Assembly: GCF_015352975.1 (NCBI RefSeq)
Contig: NZ_JACYIZ010000001.1
Location: forward strand, 186,001 to 250,000
DNA length: 64,000 bases
Origin: Aestuariimicrobium ganziense
Lineage (GTDB): Bacteria > Actinomycetota > Actinomycetes > Propionibacteriales > Propionibacteriaceae
Direction of reading: 5' to 3'
Position numbers and translations under genes: made by a program. Below are positions 1 to 9,363 of this stretch, in pieces (within the stretch, counting starts at the first letter, position 1; every line of letters begins with the position of its first letter). The notes beneath the pieces were generated by a model. That model made no database searches, had not been told where the DNA came from, and saw only the letters and a list, made by a program, of their open reading frames with translations.

Positions 1-900
1 GACGTCGCCGTGCCGGCCCTGGACGCCCTGGTCGCCTCGTCGCACGACGTGGTGGCCGTGGTGAGCCGCCCGGATGCCGCCGTCGGCCGCTCGAAGAAGC
101 TGGTTCCCTCACCGGTGGCAGCCCGGGCGGCCGAGCTTGGTCTTGTGGTGCTGAAGCCGACCCACCCGCGCGAGGAGTGGTTCGCCGAGGAACTGGAGAG
201 CCTCCACGTCGAGGCGGTCGCCGTCGTGGCCTACGGCGCGCTGCTGCCGCAGTCGGTGCTCGACGTGGTGCCCCGGGGCTGGATCAACCTGCACTTCTCG
301 CTGCTGCCCAGGTGGCGGGGGGCGGCCCCGGTGCAGCACGCCATCTGGGCCGGTGACAGCGTGACGGGCGCGACCACCTTCCGGATCGTGAAAGCGCTCG
401 ACGCCGGCCCGGTGTACGACATGCTCGAACTGCCGCTGACCGGGGACGAGACCTCCGGCGAGGTGCTCAAGGCACTGTCGCTCAGCGGCGCCGACCTGCT
501 CGTGTCGACCCTCGACCGGATCGCACGAGGTCAGGAACCCACCCCCCAGACCGATGAGGGCCTCACCCTGGCCCCCAAGATCAGCGTGGACGACGCCCGC
601 ATCGACTGGTCGCGCCCGGCGGTCGAGGTCTCTCGCCAGATCAGGGCGATGACGCCCGCTCCCGGTGCCTGGAGCCTGCTGGACGACCAGCGGTTCAAGG
701 TGCTCGGCATCGAGTCCGCCGACCTCTGCGATGATGGCCTGGCGCCGGGGGAGTTGCTGGCGACCAAGCGGGCCCTGTTCGTCGGCACTGGTGACGGACA
801 GCTGGAACTGGTCCGGGTGCAGGCCTTTGGCAAGCAGCCGATGGCCGGGGCCGACTGGGCGCGTGGGGTGCGGCTGGTCGCCGGCACCCGACTGACGTGA
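1..900 (+). CDS. fmt: Methionyl-tRNA formyltransferase (5' end cut by window)
   Basis: This enzyme formylates Met-tRNAfMet from 10-formyl-tetrahydrofolate so that translation can initiate. The reading frame is open from base 1 (DVAVPALDAL), and family members begin about ten residues earlier (RLVFAGTPE..), so only the extreme N-terminus is missing. The catalytic stretch INLHFSLLPRWRGAAPVQ, with the conserved N, H and SLLPRWRGAAP loop, lies near residues 95-112 of the visible part. The C-terminal OB-fold-like region ends at 900. The stop overlaps the rsmB start (GTGA), so the two genes are probably co-transcribed, as in many actinobacteria. The GTG at 10 is internal and not the true start. Confidence 0.95.
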   Translation, partial: DVAVPALDALVASSHDVVAVVSRPDAAVGRSKKLVPSPVAARAAELGLVVLKPTHPREEWFAEELESLHVEAVAVVAYGALLPQSVLDVVPRGWINLHFSLLPRWRGAAPVQHAIWAGDSVTGATTFRIVKALDAGPVYDMLELPLTGDETSGEVLKALSLSGADLLVSTLDRIARGQEPTPQTDEGLTLAPKISVDDARIDWSRPAVEVSRQIRAMTPAPGAWSLLDDQRFKVLGIESADLCDDGLAPGELLATKRALFVGTGDGQLELVRVQAFGKQPMAGADWARGVRLVAGTRLT

Positions 901-2243
901 GCAGCCGACCCCCACGGGCGCCGAAGGTGCCCCCAGCGCTGCTCGCGGCCCACGCCACCCTGTTGGCCGTCGACACCGCCAACGCCTACGCCAACCTCGC
1001 CCTGGCCGACCAGATCGACCGCGTGCCGGAGCGGCAACGCCCGTTCGCGACCGAGCTCACGTTCGGCTGTTGCCGGCTGTTGGGCACCCACGACCGGATC
1101 ATCGAGGCCGCGTCCGGACGCCGTGCCGACCAACTGGACGCGCCGCTGCGCGCCGTGCTCAGGCTCACCTCACACCGGCTGCTGGTGATGGACGCACCCG
1201 ACCACGCCGTGGTCAACGAGGCCGTCGACCTGGCTCGCCGGGTCGCCGGTCACCGGGTCACCGGCTTGGTCAACGCCGTCGCCCGCAAGATCGCCCGCCG
1301 AAGCCTCGACCAGTGGCTCGACGTGGTCACCGCCGGCCTTCCCGCCGACGAGGCGTGGGCGGTCCGCCACCACCACCCGCGCTGGATCGCCGACGTCCAC
1401 CGCGGCCTGCTCGGCGACGATGAGGCGTCGCTGGCGCTGGCCGCGAACAACCAGGCTGCTCGTCCGACGCTCGTGGTCAGGCCCGGGCTCGCCGACCGTG
1501 ACAGCGTTGAGGGCGCCGAGCCCACCCGGTGGTCGCCGTGGGGCTTCACCAGCACCACCGCGCCGGGCGAGCTGCGCCAGGTGCGGGGCGGCACGGTCGG
1601 TGTGCAGGACGAGGGCAGCCAACTGGTGGCACTGGCCCTGGCCCGGGTGGCCGACCACGAGCAGCCCTGGCTCGACCTGTGCGCCGGACCCGGTGGCAAG
1701 GCGGCGTTGCTGACCGGCCTCGCCCGCGAGGCCGGCACCTGGCTGCTCGCCAACGAAGCCCAACCCCACCGCGCCGCCCTGGTGCGGCAGGGGCTTCGCG
1801 CCTACCCCCACGGATGGCAGGTGGTCGCCGGTGACGGCACACGTCCGGCCTGGCGGCCGGACCAGTTCGCCGCGGTGATGGCCGACGTGCCCTGCACCGG
1901 ATTGGGGGCGCTGCGACGTCGTCCTGAGGCACGCTGGCGCAAGAGCCCGGACGACCTGCCCGACCTGGTCGACCTGCAGCAGTCATTGCTGGCCTCGGCG
2001 CTGGAGTCGGTGACGCCCGGGGGAGTGGTGGCCTACGTCACCTGCTCGCCGCACCCGGACGAGACGGTGGGTGCGGTCAGGGCGGTGATCGGGTCACGCA
2101 CCGACGTCAAGGTGCTGGACGCGCCCGCGGTGCTGGCCGAGGTGTCCGACTGCCGGCGCACAGAGGACGAGCGGTTCGTCCAGTTGTGGCCGCATCGTCA
2201 CGGCACCGACGCGATGTTCCTCGCGCTGCTGCGTCGAACCTGA
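897..2243 (+). CDS. rsmB: 16S rRNA (cytosine-967-C5)-methyltransferase RsmB
   Basis: This 448-residue protein has an N-terminal NusB-like RNA-binding domain (about residues 10-150) and a C-terminal Rossmann methyltransferase. The SAM motif [13 protein letters not shown], the [19 protein letters not shown] motif with the product-release cysteine, and [11 protein letters not shown] with the catalytic cysteine are all visible. It should methylate C967 of 16S rRNA in the cytoplasm. The GTG start overlaps the fmt stop by four bases (GTGA), which indicates translational coupling. Length and domain order are normal for the family. Confidence 0.95.
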   Translation: MSSRPPRAPKVPPALLAAHATLLAVDTANAYANLALADQIDRVPERQRPFATELTFGCCRLLGTHDRIIEAASGRRADQLDAPLRAVLRLTSHRLLVMDAPDHAVVNEAVDLARRVAGHRVTGLVNAVARKIARRSLDQWLDVVTAGLPADEAWAVRHHHPRWIADVHRGLLGDDEASLALAANNQAARPTLVVRPGLADRDSVEGAEPTRWSPWGFTSTTAPGELRQVRGGTVGVQDEGSQLVALALARVADHEQPWLDLCAGPGGKAALLTGLAREAGTWLLANEAQPHRAALVRQGLRAYPHGWQVVAGDGTRPAWRPDQFAAVMADVPCTGLGALRRRPEARWRKSPDDLPDLVDLQQSLLASALESVTPGGVVAYVTCSPHPDETVGAVRAVIGSRTDVKVLDAPAVLAEVSDCRRTEDERFVQLWPHRHGTDAMFLALLRRT

Positions 2244-2259
2244 CGGGGAGGGTGAGGGC

Positions 2260-2272
2260 TAGGCTCACCGGT
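2260..2272 (+). promoter_or_regulatory. Leaderless promoter -10 of rpe
   Basis: TAGGCT (2260-2265) is followed by exactly 7 nt and then the ATG at 2273. Transcription would begin at or next to the A of the start codon, and no Shine-Dalgarno lies between them. Confidence 0.6.
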
Positions 2273-2947
2273 ATGGGCATGAAGATCACCCCGAGCATCC
2301 TCAACGCCGACTTCGCCGACCTGCGCGGCGAGATCGCCAAGATCCCCTCGGCCGACATGGTGCACATCGACGTCATGGACAACCACTTCGTGCCCAACCT
2401 GACCATCGGCCTGCCTGTGGTCGAGGCGATCCGCACAGTGACCACGCAGGAACTCGACATCCACCTGATGATCGCCGACCCCGACCGTTGGGCACCCGCC
2501 TACGCCGACGCAGGGGCGGAGTCGGTGACCTTCCACGTCGAGGCGGCCGGCGCACCAGTGCGTCTGGCCCGCGAGCTGCGGGCGCTGGGATCCAGGGCCG
2601 CGATGGCGCTCAAGCCAGCAACCGCCATCGAGGCCTGGGTCGACCTGATTCCCGAGGTCGACATGGTGCTGCTGATGACCGTCGAGCCAGGATTCGGTGG
2701 CCAGAAATTCCTCGACATGGTGCTGCCGAAGCTTCGCCGCACACGTGAGCTGGTCAAGGCCACCGGCCAGGAGATCTGGATCCAGATCGACGGGGGAGTC
2801 TCGGTCGACACGATCGGTCGCTGCGCCGAGGCCGGAGCCGATGTGTTCGTGGCCGGCTCGGCGGTCTACCGCGCCGACGACCCCGACGCGATGGTGCGCG
2901 AGTTGCGTGAGCTGGCCGCCCAGCACGCGCAGCCGTCGGTCGAGTAG
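2273..2947 (+). CDS. rpe: Ribulose-phosphate 3-epimerase
   Basis: This cytoplasmic TIM-barrel enzyme interconverts ribulose-5-phosphate and xylulose-5-phosphate in the pentose phosphate pathway. The 224-residue protein shows the family signatures [13 protein letters not shown] at the start, [16 protein letters not shown] (metal ligands H and D), [14 protein letters not shown], and [10 protein letters not shown] with GSAVYR at the phosphate-binding end. The open frame extends upstream, but homology and the TAGGCT box 7 nt upstream favour ATG 2273; a second ATG lies at 2279. It converges with the PAC2 gene, leaving 5 bp between stops. Confidence 0.96.
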   Translation: MGMKITPSILNADFADLRGEIAKIPSADMVHIDVMDNHFVPNLTIGLPVVEAIRTVTTQELDIHLMIADPDRWAPAYADAGAESVTFHVEAAGAPVRLARELRALGSRAAMALKPATAIEAWVDLIPEVDMVLLMTVEPGFGGQKFLDMVLPKLRRTRELVKATGQEIWIQIDGGVSVDTIGRCAEAGADVFVAGSAVYRADDPDAMVRELRELAAQHAQPSVE

Positions 2948-2952
2948 CGGCG

Positions 2953-3795
2953 TCAGCTGTTGGGCTCTCGCCGCTCCCGGCGCAGGTAGCGCTGGAACTC
3001 CGCGGCGATGTCGTCGCCGGTGGTCTCGCCCAGGCCTTCGTCCTGGGCCTCCTCGAGTGAGGCGACGTAGCTCGACAACTCGGTGTCGTCGGCGACGACC
3101 TCGCTGACGTCGGCCGCCCACTGGGCGGCCTCCATCGGCAGGTCGCCCTCGACCAGGTCCTCGTCCACCACCTCACCCAGGCGTCGCAGCAACGCCAGCG
3201 TCGACTTCGGGCACTCGTGGCGGGTGCTGTAGTGCGGGGTCGTCCCCCACAACGACAGCGTGTCGTAGCCCTGGTCGGCGAACGCGCGCGCCATCACCCC
3301 GGTGATGCCGGTCGGGCCCTGGTAGGTCTCGGGCTGGGCGCCGAAGCGGTCACGCACCGCCAGGTCGGGGCTCGAGGCGTAGACCGGGAGCGGACGAGTG
3401 TGCGGGTCGTCGGTGATCATGCAGCCCAGCGCCACCACCATCTCGGGACGAAGACCGTCGAGGCGGCGCAGCACGTCGTCGCAGTAGCTGCGCCAGCGCA
3501 TGTTGGGCTCGCGCCCGATCACCACCACCAGGTCGCGCTCGACCAGCCGGACGAGGAACAACTCGGTGCCGGGCCAGACCAGGATCCTGTTCTCCGTGAC
3601 CGGGTCGGTCTGCACCAGCGGGCGGCTCTGGGAGAAGTCGTAGTAGTCCTCGGAGTCGAGGGCGTCGAGGTCTTCGGTGTCGTAGCACTCCTTGAGGTGC
3701 TCGACCACCCCGGTCGCTGCCTCACCGGCATCGTTCCAGCCCGAGAAGGCCAGCAGGACGACGGGGGAGCGCAAGGTGCTCAACGACACTGCCAT
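2953..3795 (-). CDS. PAC2 family protein
   Basis: This 280-residue protein begins VVLLAFSGWNDAGEAATGVVEHL, the typical PAC2 N-terminus (Pfam PAC2; the eukaryotic relative is a proteasome-assembly chaperone). Its biochemical role in actinobacteria is not established. Further conserved stretches are MRWRSYCDDVL, ALGCMITDDPHTRPLPVY and GPTGITGVMARAFADQG. The start at 3795 is chosen because TAGGCT stands 7 nt upstream of that ATG. The C-terminal tail is rich in acidic and basic residues. It is divergent from metH and convergent with rpe. Confidence 0.88.
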   Translation of the reverse strand: MAVSLSTLRSPVVLLAFSGWNDAGEAATGVVEHLKECYDTEDLDALDSEDYYDFSQSRPLVQTDPVTENRILVWPGTELFLVRLVERDLVVVIGREPNMRWRSYCDDVLRRLDGLRPEMVVALGCMITDDPHTRPLPVYASSPDLAVRDRFGAQPETYQGPTGITGVMARAFADQGYDTLSLWGTTPHYSTRHECPKSTLALLRRLGEVVDEDLVEGDLPMEAAQWAADVSEVVADDTELSSYVASLEEAQDEGLGETTGDDIAAEFQRYLRRERREPNS

Positions 3796-3886
3796 GCTCG
3801 CCAGCCTAGCGCCGGGCGCCTCGAGACCGAGATGGACAGTGGACCGACATTGGGTACCCCCGCCGGTCCGCCCTAGGCTGTCCCGC
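3796..3886. promoter_or_regulatory. Divergent leaderless promoters PAC2 / metH
   Basis: On the plus strand TAGGCT (3874-3879) is 7 nt from the metH ATG. On the minus strand TAGGCT (complement of 3803-3808) is 7 nt from the PAC2 ATG. The 91-bp gap is too short for a cobalamin riboswitch, and none is recognisable. Confidence 0.6.
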
Positions 3887-6800
3887 ATGACTTCTGCCAG
3901 CTTCCGTGACCTGTTGGGCCGCCGCGTGATCATCGCCGACGGGGCCATGGGCACGATGCTGCAGGAATTCGACCTGGACGTCGACCGCGACTTCGAGGGG
4001 CTCGAGGGCTGCAACGAGGTGCTCAACGTCACCCGTCCCGACGTGGTCGAGGCCATCCACCGGGCCTACTTCGAGGTCGGCTGTGACGCCGTCGAGACCA
4101 ACACCTTCGGCGCCAACCTGGCCGCACTCGCCGAGTACGACGTCGTCGACCGGCTCGAGGAGCTCGCCGAGGCCGCCGCCGCGATCGCCCGCCGCGTGGC
4201 CGACTCCTACACCGACAAGCCGCGCTTCGTCCTCGGTTCGGTCGGCCCGGGCACCAAGCTGCCGACCTTGGGCCAGGTGTCCTTCGCCGCCGTGCGTGAC
4301 GCTTATCACGCCCAGGTCAGGGCGATGATCCGTGGCGGCATCGACGCTGTCCAGATCGAGACCTGCCAGGACCTGCTGCAGGCCAAGGCCGCGGTGATCG
4401 GCGCCAAGCGCGCACGCACCGAGGCTGGGGTCGACCTGCCGATCCTGGTCAATGTCACCGTCGAGACCACCGGGACGATGCTGCTCGGATCCGAGATCGG
4501 CGCCGCCCTGGTCGCCCTGGAACCGCTCGGCATCGACGTCATCGGCCTCAACTGTGCCACCGGACCGGCCGAGATGACCGAGCACCTGCGCCACCTGTCG
4601 CAGAACGCCCGCATCGCGCTGGGGACGATGCCCAACGCCGGCCTGCCCGAGCTCACCGCCGACGGTGCCCGCTACCCGCTCACCCCCGACGAGTTGGCCG
4701 AGGCACTTGACCGTTTCACCCGCGACTACGGCCTGGCCGTGGTCGGCGGCTGCTGTGGCACCACGCCCGAGCACCTGCGCCGGGTGGTCGAGACCCTCGG
4801 CGAGCGCGAGGTCGTGCAGCGTGAGGTCACCCCTGAGCGAGCAGTGAGTTCGCTCTACCACGACGTGCCCTTCGCCCAGGACGCCAGCTATCTGGCCATC
4901 GGTGAGCGCACCAACGCCAACGGCTCCAAGGCGTTCCGTGAGGCGATGCTGGCCGGCAACCTCGACGAGTGCGTCGACATCGCCCGCAGCCAGACCCGCG
5001 AGGGCGCGCACCTGATCGACCTGTGCGTCGACTACGTCGGACGACCCGGCGCCGACGACATGCGCCAGGTGGCCAGCCGGTTCGCCACCGCGGTGACCCT
5101 GCCGGTGATGCTCGACTCGACCGAGCCCGAGGTGGTCGAGGCCGGTCTGGAGAGCCTGCCCGGGCGCAGCATCATCAACTCGGTGAACTTCGAGGACGGC
5201 GACGGTCCCGGCTCGCGCTACGGCCGGGTGATGCCGCTGGTGGTCGAGCACGGTGCGGCCGTGGTGGCGCTCACCATCGACGAGGAGGGCCAGGCCCGAA
5301 CCGCGGAGTGGAAGGTGCGCGTCGCGTCGAGGCTGATCGACGACCTCACCCAGAACTGGGGCCTCGACGTCGGCGACATCCTGGTCGACTGCCTGACCTT
5401 CCCGATCGCCACCGGTCAGGAGGAGACCCGCCGCGACGGTCTGGAGACCATCGAGGCGATCCGCCAACTCAAGCAGCGCTACCCCGGGGTGCGAACCACG
5501 CTGGGCGTCTCGAACATCTCCTTCGGCCTCAACCCTGCCGCCAGGATCGTGCTCAACTCGGTGTTCCTGGCCGAATGCGTGGCCGCCGGGCTCGACTCGG
5601 CCATCGTCCACGCCGCCAAGATCGTGCCGATGGACCGGATCCCCGACGAGCAGCGCCAGGTGGCGCTCGACCTCGTCCACGACCGCCGCACCGAGGGCTA
5701 CGACCCGCTGCAGCGCTTCCTGGAACTGTTCGAGGGTGTCACCGCGGCGTCAATGAAGCAGGAACGTGAGGCCGAACTGGCTGCGATGCCGCTGCTGGAG
5801 CGGCTGCAGCGCCGTATCGTCGACGGCAATGACAAGGGCCTGACCGCCGACCTCGACGAGGCGCTGGCCGACAAGCCCGCGCTGTCGATCATCAACGAAG
5901 ACCTGCTGGCCGGCATGAAGACCGTCGGTGAGCTGTTCGGGTCGGGACAGATGCAGTTGCCCTTCGTGCTGCAGTCAGCCGAGACCATGAAGAAGGCGGT
6001 CGCCCACCTCGAGCCGCACATCGACAAGGTCGACGCCGACGACTCCGGCAAGGGCACCATCGTGCTCGCCACGGTCAAGGGCGACGTGCACGACATCGGC
6101 AAGAACCTGGTCGACATCATCGTCAGCAACAACGGCTACACCGTGGTCAACCTGGGCATCAAGCGCCCGATCACCGAGATCATCGAAGCCGCCGAGGCGG
6201 CCAAGGCCGATGCGATCGGCATGTCGGGGCTCTTGGTGAAGTCGACCATGGTGATGAAGGACAACCTGGCCGAACTCAACGCCCGTGGACTGGCCTCTCG
6301 CTACCCGGTGCTGCTGGGTGGCGCCGCGCTGACCAGGAGCTTCGTCGAGCACGACCTCAACGACATGTTCGACGGTGAGGTGCGCTACGCCCGCGACGCC
6401 TTCGAGGGCCTGGCCCTGATGGACGCGGTGATGGCGGTCAAGCGAGGCGAACCGGGGGCGGCGCTGCCCGAGATCCGCGAGCGCCGGGTGCGACGGGGCT
6501 CGTCGATCGACATCCCCGAACCCGAACTGGGGGTGCGCTCCGACGTGGCGCGGCCGACCCCTACCGGCGGGGTCGAGGTGCCGACCCCACCGTTCTGGGG
6601 GTCGCGGGTGACCAAGGGCATCGCCCTGGCCGAGGTGGCGACCTGGTTGGACGAGCGGGCGACCTTCATGGGCCAGTGGGGGCTTCGCGGGTCTCGTGAC
6701 GGGGTCTCGTACGAGCAACTGGTCGAGACCGAGGGCCGTCCGCGGCTGCGGATGTGGCTGGAGCGGATCCGCGCCGAGGGCATCGCCGAGTTCGCGGTCG

Positions 6801-7381
6801 TCCACGGCTACTGGCCGGTGGTCAGCAGGGACGAGACGCTGGTCGTCCTCGACCCTGACGACCACTCGCGCGAGCTGACCTCGTTCACGTTCCCACGGCA
6901 GCGGCGCGACCGGCGGCTGTGCCTGGCCGACTTCTTCCGCGACGAGGCCGAGGCCGCCGAGCTCGGCCCCGACGTGCTGTCGATGCAGTTGGTGACCATG
7001 GGACGAGAGGTCGCCCGCAGCACGGGTGAGCTGTTCGCCGCGAACTCCTACCGCGACTACATGGAGTTGCACGGGCTGAGCGTGCAGCTGACCGAGGCGC
7101 TTGCCGAGTACTGGCACCACCGGGTGCGCGGTGAGCTCGGTCTGCTGGGCGACGACGGTGCGGTCGATGCTGCGATCCGCGACCAGGCCTACCGCGGCTC
7201 GCGCTACAGCTTCGGCTACCCGGCCTGCCCCGACCTGGAGGACCGGGCCAAGCTGGTGGACCTGCTCGACCCGAGCCGGATCGGGGTGGAGTTGAGCGAG
7301 GAGTTGCAGTTGCACCCGGAGCAGTCGACCGATGCCATCGTCGTCCACCACCCGGAGGCGAAGTACTTCAGCGCGCGCTGA
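3887..7381 (+). CDS. metH: Cobalamin-dependent methionine synthase MetH
   Basis: This enzyme transfers a methyl group from 5-methyl-tetrahydrofolate to homocysteine through methylcobalamin. The 1164-residue protein has all four modules in order. The homocysteine-binding barrel (about 1-310) has zinc ligands in GLNCATG and GGCCGTT. The pterin-binding barrel (about 345-600) includes GERTNANGSKAF. The B12 cap and Rossmann domain carry DVHDIGKN, with the cobalt-ligand histidine near residue 735. The reactivation domain is at about 840-1164. The open frame extends upstream, but homology and the -10 box 7 nt upstream set the start at 3887. metY, metX and metW elsewhere in the window supply homocysteine by direct sulfhydrylation. 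Confidence 0.96.
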   Translation: MTSASFRDLLGRRVIIADGAMGTMLQEFDLDVDRDFEGLEGCNEVLNVTRPDVVEAIHRAYFEVGCDAVETNTFGANLAALAEYDVVDRLEELAEAAAAIARRVADSYTDKPRFVLGSVGPGTKLPTLGQVSFAAVRDAYHAQVRAMIRGGIDAVQIETCQDLLQAKAAVIGAKRARTEAGVDLPILVNVTVETTGTMLLGSEIGAALVALEPLGIDVIGLNCATGPAEMTEHLRHLSQNARIALGTMPNAGLPELTADGARYPLTPDELAEALDRFTRDYGLAVVGGCCGTTPEHLRRVVETLGEREVVQREVTPERAVSSLYHDVPFAQDASYLAIGERTNANGSKAFREAMLAGNLDECVDIARSQTREGAHLIDLCVDYVGRPGADDMRQVASRFATAVTLPVMLDSTEPEVVEAGLESLPGRSIINSVNFEDGDGPGSRYGRVMPLVVEHGAAVVALTIDEEGQARTAEWKVRVASRLIDDLTQNWGLDVGDILVDCLTFPIATGQEETRRDGLETIEAIRQLKQRYPGVRTTLGVSNISFGLNPAARIVLNSVFLAECVAAGLDSAIVHAAKIVPMDRIPDEQRQVALDLVHDRRTEGYDPLQRFLELFEGVTAASMKQEREAELAAMPLLERLQRRIVDGNDKGLTADLDEALADKPALSIINEDLLAGMKTVGELFGSGQMQLPFVLQSAETMKKAVAHLEPHIDKVDADDSGKGTIVLATVKGDVHDIGKNLVDIIVSNNGYTVVNLGIKRPITEIIEAAEAAKADAIGMSGLLVKSTMVMKDNLAELNARGLASRYPVLLGGAALTRSFVEHDLNDMFDGEVRYARDAFEGLALMDAVMAVKRGEPGAALPEIRERRVRRGSSIDIPEPELGVRSDVARPTPTGGVEVPTPPFWGSRVTKGIALAEVATWLDERATFMGQWGLRGSRDGVSYEQLVETEGRPRLRMWLERIRAEGIAEFAVVHGYWPVVSRDETLVVLDPDDHSRELTSFTFPRQRRDRRLCLADFFRDEAEAAELGPDVLSMQLVTMGREVARSTGELFAANSYRDYMELHGLSVQLTEALAEYWHHRVRGELGLLGDDGAVDAAIRDQAYRGSRYSFGYPACPDLEDRAKLVDLLDPSRIGVELSEELQLHPEQSTDAIVVHHPEAKYFSAR

Positions 7382-7384
7382 GCG

Positions 7385-8593
7385 CTAGCTCGACGCCCGG
7401 TCGTCACCGAAAGCCGCAAGCTTCTGCGGGCTGCCGTGGTGCCACAGCCAGGCACCACCCGCCCAACCGAGTGCCGCGACGGTGAGGCACGCCCAGGCCA
7501 GCGGTGCGACCGCGGTGATCGCCGCGATCGCCAGCGGCCCGAGCGCTTGGCCGACGCCGGTGGTCAGTCGCCAGGCACCCAGGAACTGGTGTCGTCCGAC
7601 CGCAGGGGAGGCATCAGAGCCGAGCGTCATCACCACCCCGGAACTGATGCCGTTGCCCAGCCCCAGCCCGATCGCGGCCAGGGTGAGGCCCACCATCGAA
7701 CTGGTCAGCGGGATGAGTCCGAAGACCGTGCCCATGATCACCATCGCCGGCACTGCCACGGCCCGTCGTCCCCAGCGGTCCATGATCGAGCCACCGAGGT
7801 AGAACAGGGTCAGGTCGATCGCCGAACTCGCGGCGAACAGCAGGCTGGTCTGCGCGGCGTCCAACCCGATGTGGGCGGCCCACAAGGGCAGCAGCGAGTC
7901 GCGCGAGGCCCGCACCAGCATCAGGGCCGCCGCACCCACCCCGACCGTCAGCAGCGCACGCCGGTGCCGGCTCATCACGCTGAGCGTGCTGGTCGACACC
8001 CCGCCGGCGTCACGATCCGGCAGGTCGGGCAGCAGTGCGCTGACCGCAGCGGCCAGCAGGATCATCACGACCGCGAACCAGTAGGCGGCCCGCAGCCCGA
8101 GGCTCGACACCACCGCCGCCCCCGACAACGGCCCGAGCAGGAAGCCGATCCGGAACACCCCACCGAGGGTCGAGAGGGCGCGCGCCCGGTAGCGGAACGG
8201 GACGAACTCGGTCAGGAACACCTGGCGGGCGATCAGCACCACCGCACCCGACAGGCCGAGCCCGAAGACCGCGGCACCGAGAACCCAGACCGACGTGGCC
8301 AGCGCAGCCACCACCATCAGGGCAGCGTCGACCACCAAGGAACCGACCAGGGCCTTGCGTTCGCCGAAGCGGGCGGCGACGATGCCGGCGGGCAGTGCAC
8401 CGACCAGGCCGCCGACGCTCATCAGCGCGAGGATCACCGCCGCCTCGGCGGTGGATGCGCCCAGGTCGTGGGCGGTGAGGGCGAGCAGCGGGACGACCGC
8501 GCTGATGCCGATGTAGGACAGGGTCGTGGGCAGGTAGACGGCCACCCCGAGCCTGCGCCACTGCTGGCGGGTCAGATTCGTGGGCTGGCTCAC
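7385..8593 (-). CDS. MFS transporter
   Basis: This 402-residue integral membrane protein has about 12 hydrophobic segments. The loop between helices 2 and 3 reads GIVAARFGERKAL, a variant of the MFS G-x-x-x-D-R-x-G-R-K/R motif, and the second half has the equivalent GSIMDRWGRRAV. It is probably a proton-coupled drug or metabolite exporter, but the substrate cannot be told. The start is GTG 8593. Its stop lies 3 bp from the metH stop (convergent), and it is divergent from the HAD gene. Confidence 0.85.
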   Translation of the reverse strand: MSQPTNLTRQQWRRLGVAVYLPTTLSYIGISAVVPLLALTAHDLGASTAEAAVILALMSVGGLVGALPAGIVAARFGERKALVGSLVVDAALMVVAALATSVWVLGAAVFGLGLSGAVVLIARQVFLTEFVPFRYRARALSTLGGVFRIGFLLGPLSGAAVVSSLGLRAAYWFAVVMILLAAAVSALLPDLPDRDAGGVSTSTLSVMSRHRRALLTVGVGAAALMLVRASRDSLLPLWAAHIGLDAAQTSLLFAASSAIDLTLFYLGGSIMDRWGRRAVAVPAMVIMGTVFGLIPLTSSMVGLTLAAIGLGLGNGISSGVVMTLGSDASPAVGRHQFLGAWRLTTGVGQALGPLAIAAITAVAPLAWACLTVAALGWAGGAWLWHHGSPQKLAAFGDDRASS

Positions 8594-8660
8594 CGGGACA
8601 GTATGCCCCGCCGACGCTGGTCGCGATCACGGGGGTTTGGCCAGTGGCGCAACGGCACGA

Positions 8661-8673
8661 GAGACTTGACCCC
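8661..8673 (+). promoter_or_regulatory. Leaderless promoter -10 of the HAD gene
   Basis: GAGACT (8661-8666) plus 7 nt precedes ATG 8674. The 15 bases AGACTTGACCCCATG here recur identically at the metX start (ending 37506). Confidence 0.5.
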
Positions 8674-9363
8674 ATGCGTCCAGACACCTCCGAGCCCGGC
8701 CAGTTCGCCGCCGTCCTGTGGGACATGGACGGCACCCTGGTCGACACCGAGCCGATCTGGATGGAGGTGCAGTTCGAGGTCGTCGAGGGTTACGGCGGCA
8801 CCTGGAGCGAGGAGTTGGCCCACCGCACCACCGGGCAGAGCAACGAGTGGTCGTGCCGGTTGATGATCGCCCAGTGCCCACCGCAGGGCCTCGAGGTGGC
8901 CGCCCTGGCACGCGAAGTCGTGACCAAGGTCGTCGAGAAGGTGTCGCAACGCGAACTGCCCTGGCAGCCGGGTTCCCAGGCCCTGCTCAACGAACTGGAC
9001 GAGGCCGGCATCCCGCAGGCGTTGGTGACCGCCTCGCCGCCGCTGCTGATCGACCCGGTGCTCGCGCACCTGCCCCAGGGCTTCTTCGGTGCCGTCGTGA
9101 ACGGTGTCGAGGTGTCGCAGGGCAAGCCGCACCCCGAGCCGTACCTGACCGCCGCTGAGCGCTTGGGCGTCGACCCAAGGTTGTGCCTCGCGATCGAGGA
9201 CTCGATTCCCGGGTCGCAGTCGGCCTCGTCGGCAGGGGCGCTCACCATCGCCGTCCCTTCGGCCACCACCGCCGGTGACATGGCCGGCGACCTGCAACTG
9301 GATGGTCTGGCGGGCGTCGACTTGGCCCGGCTGCGTGAGATCTGGAGGACCCATCGTGCCTGA
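8674..9363 (+). CDS. HAD-superfamily phosphatase / phosphoglucomutase-like hydrolase
   Basis: This 229-residue protein of HAD subfamily IA has motif I WDMDGTLVDTEPIW (nucleophile and acid/base aspartates), motif II LVTASPP, the lysine in GKPHPEPYL, and motif IV IEDSIPGSQSA. It is likely a sugar-phosphate phosphatase or beta-phosphoglucomutase-like enzyme; the substrate is not evident. The start at 8674 fits both homology and the upstream box. The end overlaps trmI (GTG 9356), so the two genes are likely co-expressed, as they commonly are next to arc in actinobacteria. Confidence 0.85.
   Translation: MRPDTSEPGQFAAVLWDMDGTLVDTEPIWMEVQFEVVEGYGGTWSEELAHRTTGQSNEWSCRLMIAQCPPQGLEVAALAREVVTKVVEKVSQRELPWQPGSQALLNELDEAGIPQALVTASPPLLIDPVLAHLPQGFFGAVVNGVEVSQGKPHPEPYLTAAERLGVDPRLCLAIEDSIPGSQSASSAGALTIAVPSATTAGDMAGDLQLDGLAGVDLARLREIWRTHRA

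Noticed and set aside
3796..3886. Cobalamin riboswitch before metH
   Set aside because: The gap is 91 bp, a -10 box is 7 nt from the start, and no B12-box sequence is seen.
3806..5680. Very long minus-strand frame opposite metH
   Set aside because: It is an artefact of high GC: biased composition (HRG, DRG, QVEV runs), no family motifs, and it lies wholly opposite a conserved gene.
7436..8863. 475-codon plus-strand frame opposite the MFS gene
   Set aside because: It is shadow coding opposite a transporter; the low-complexity QRDH-rich protein has no homology.
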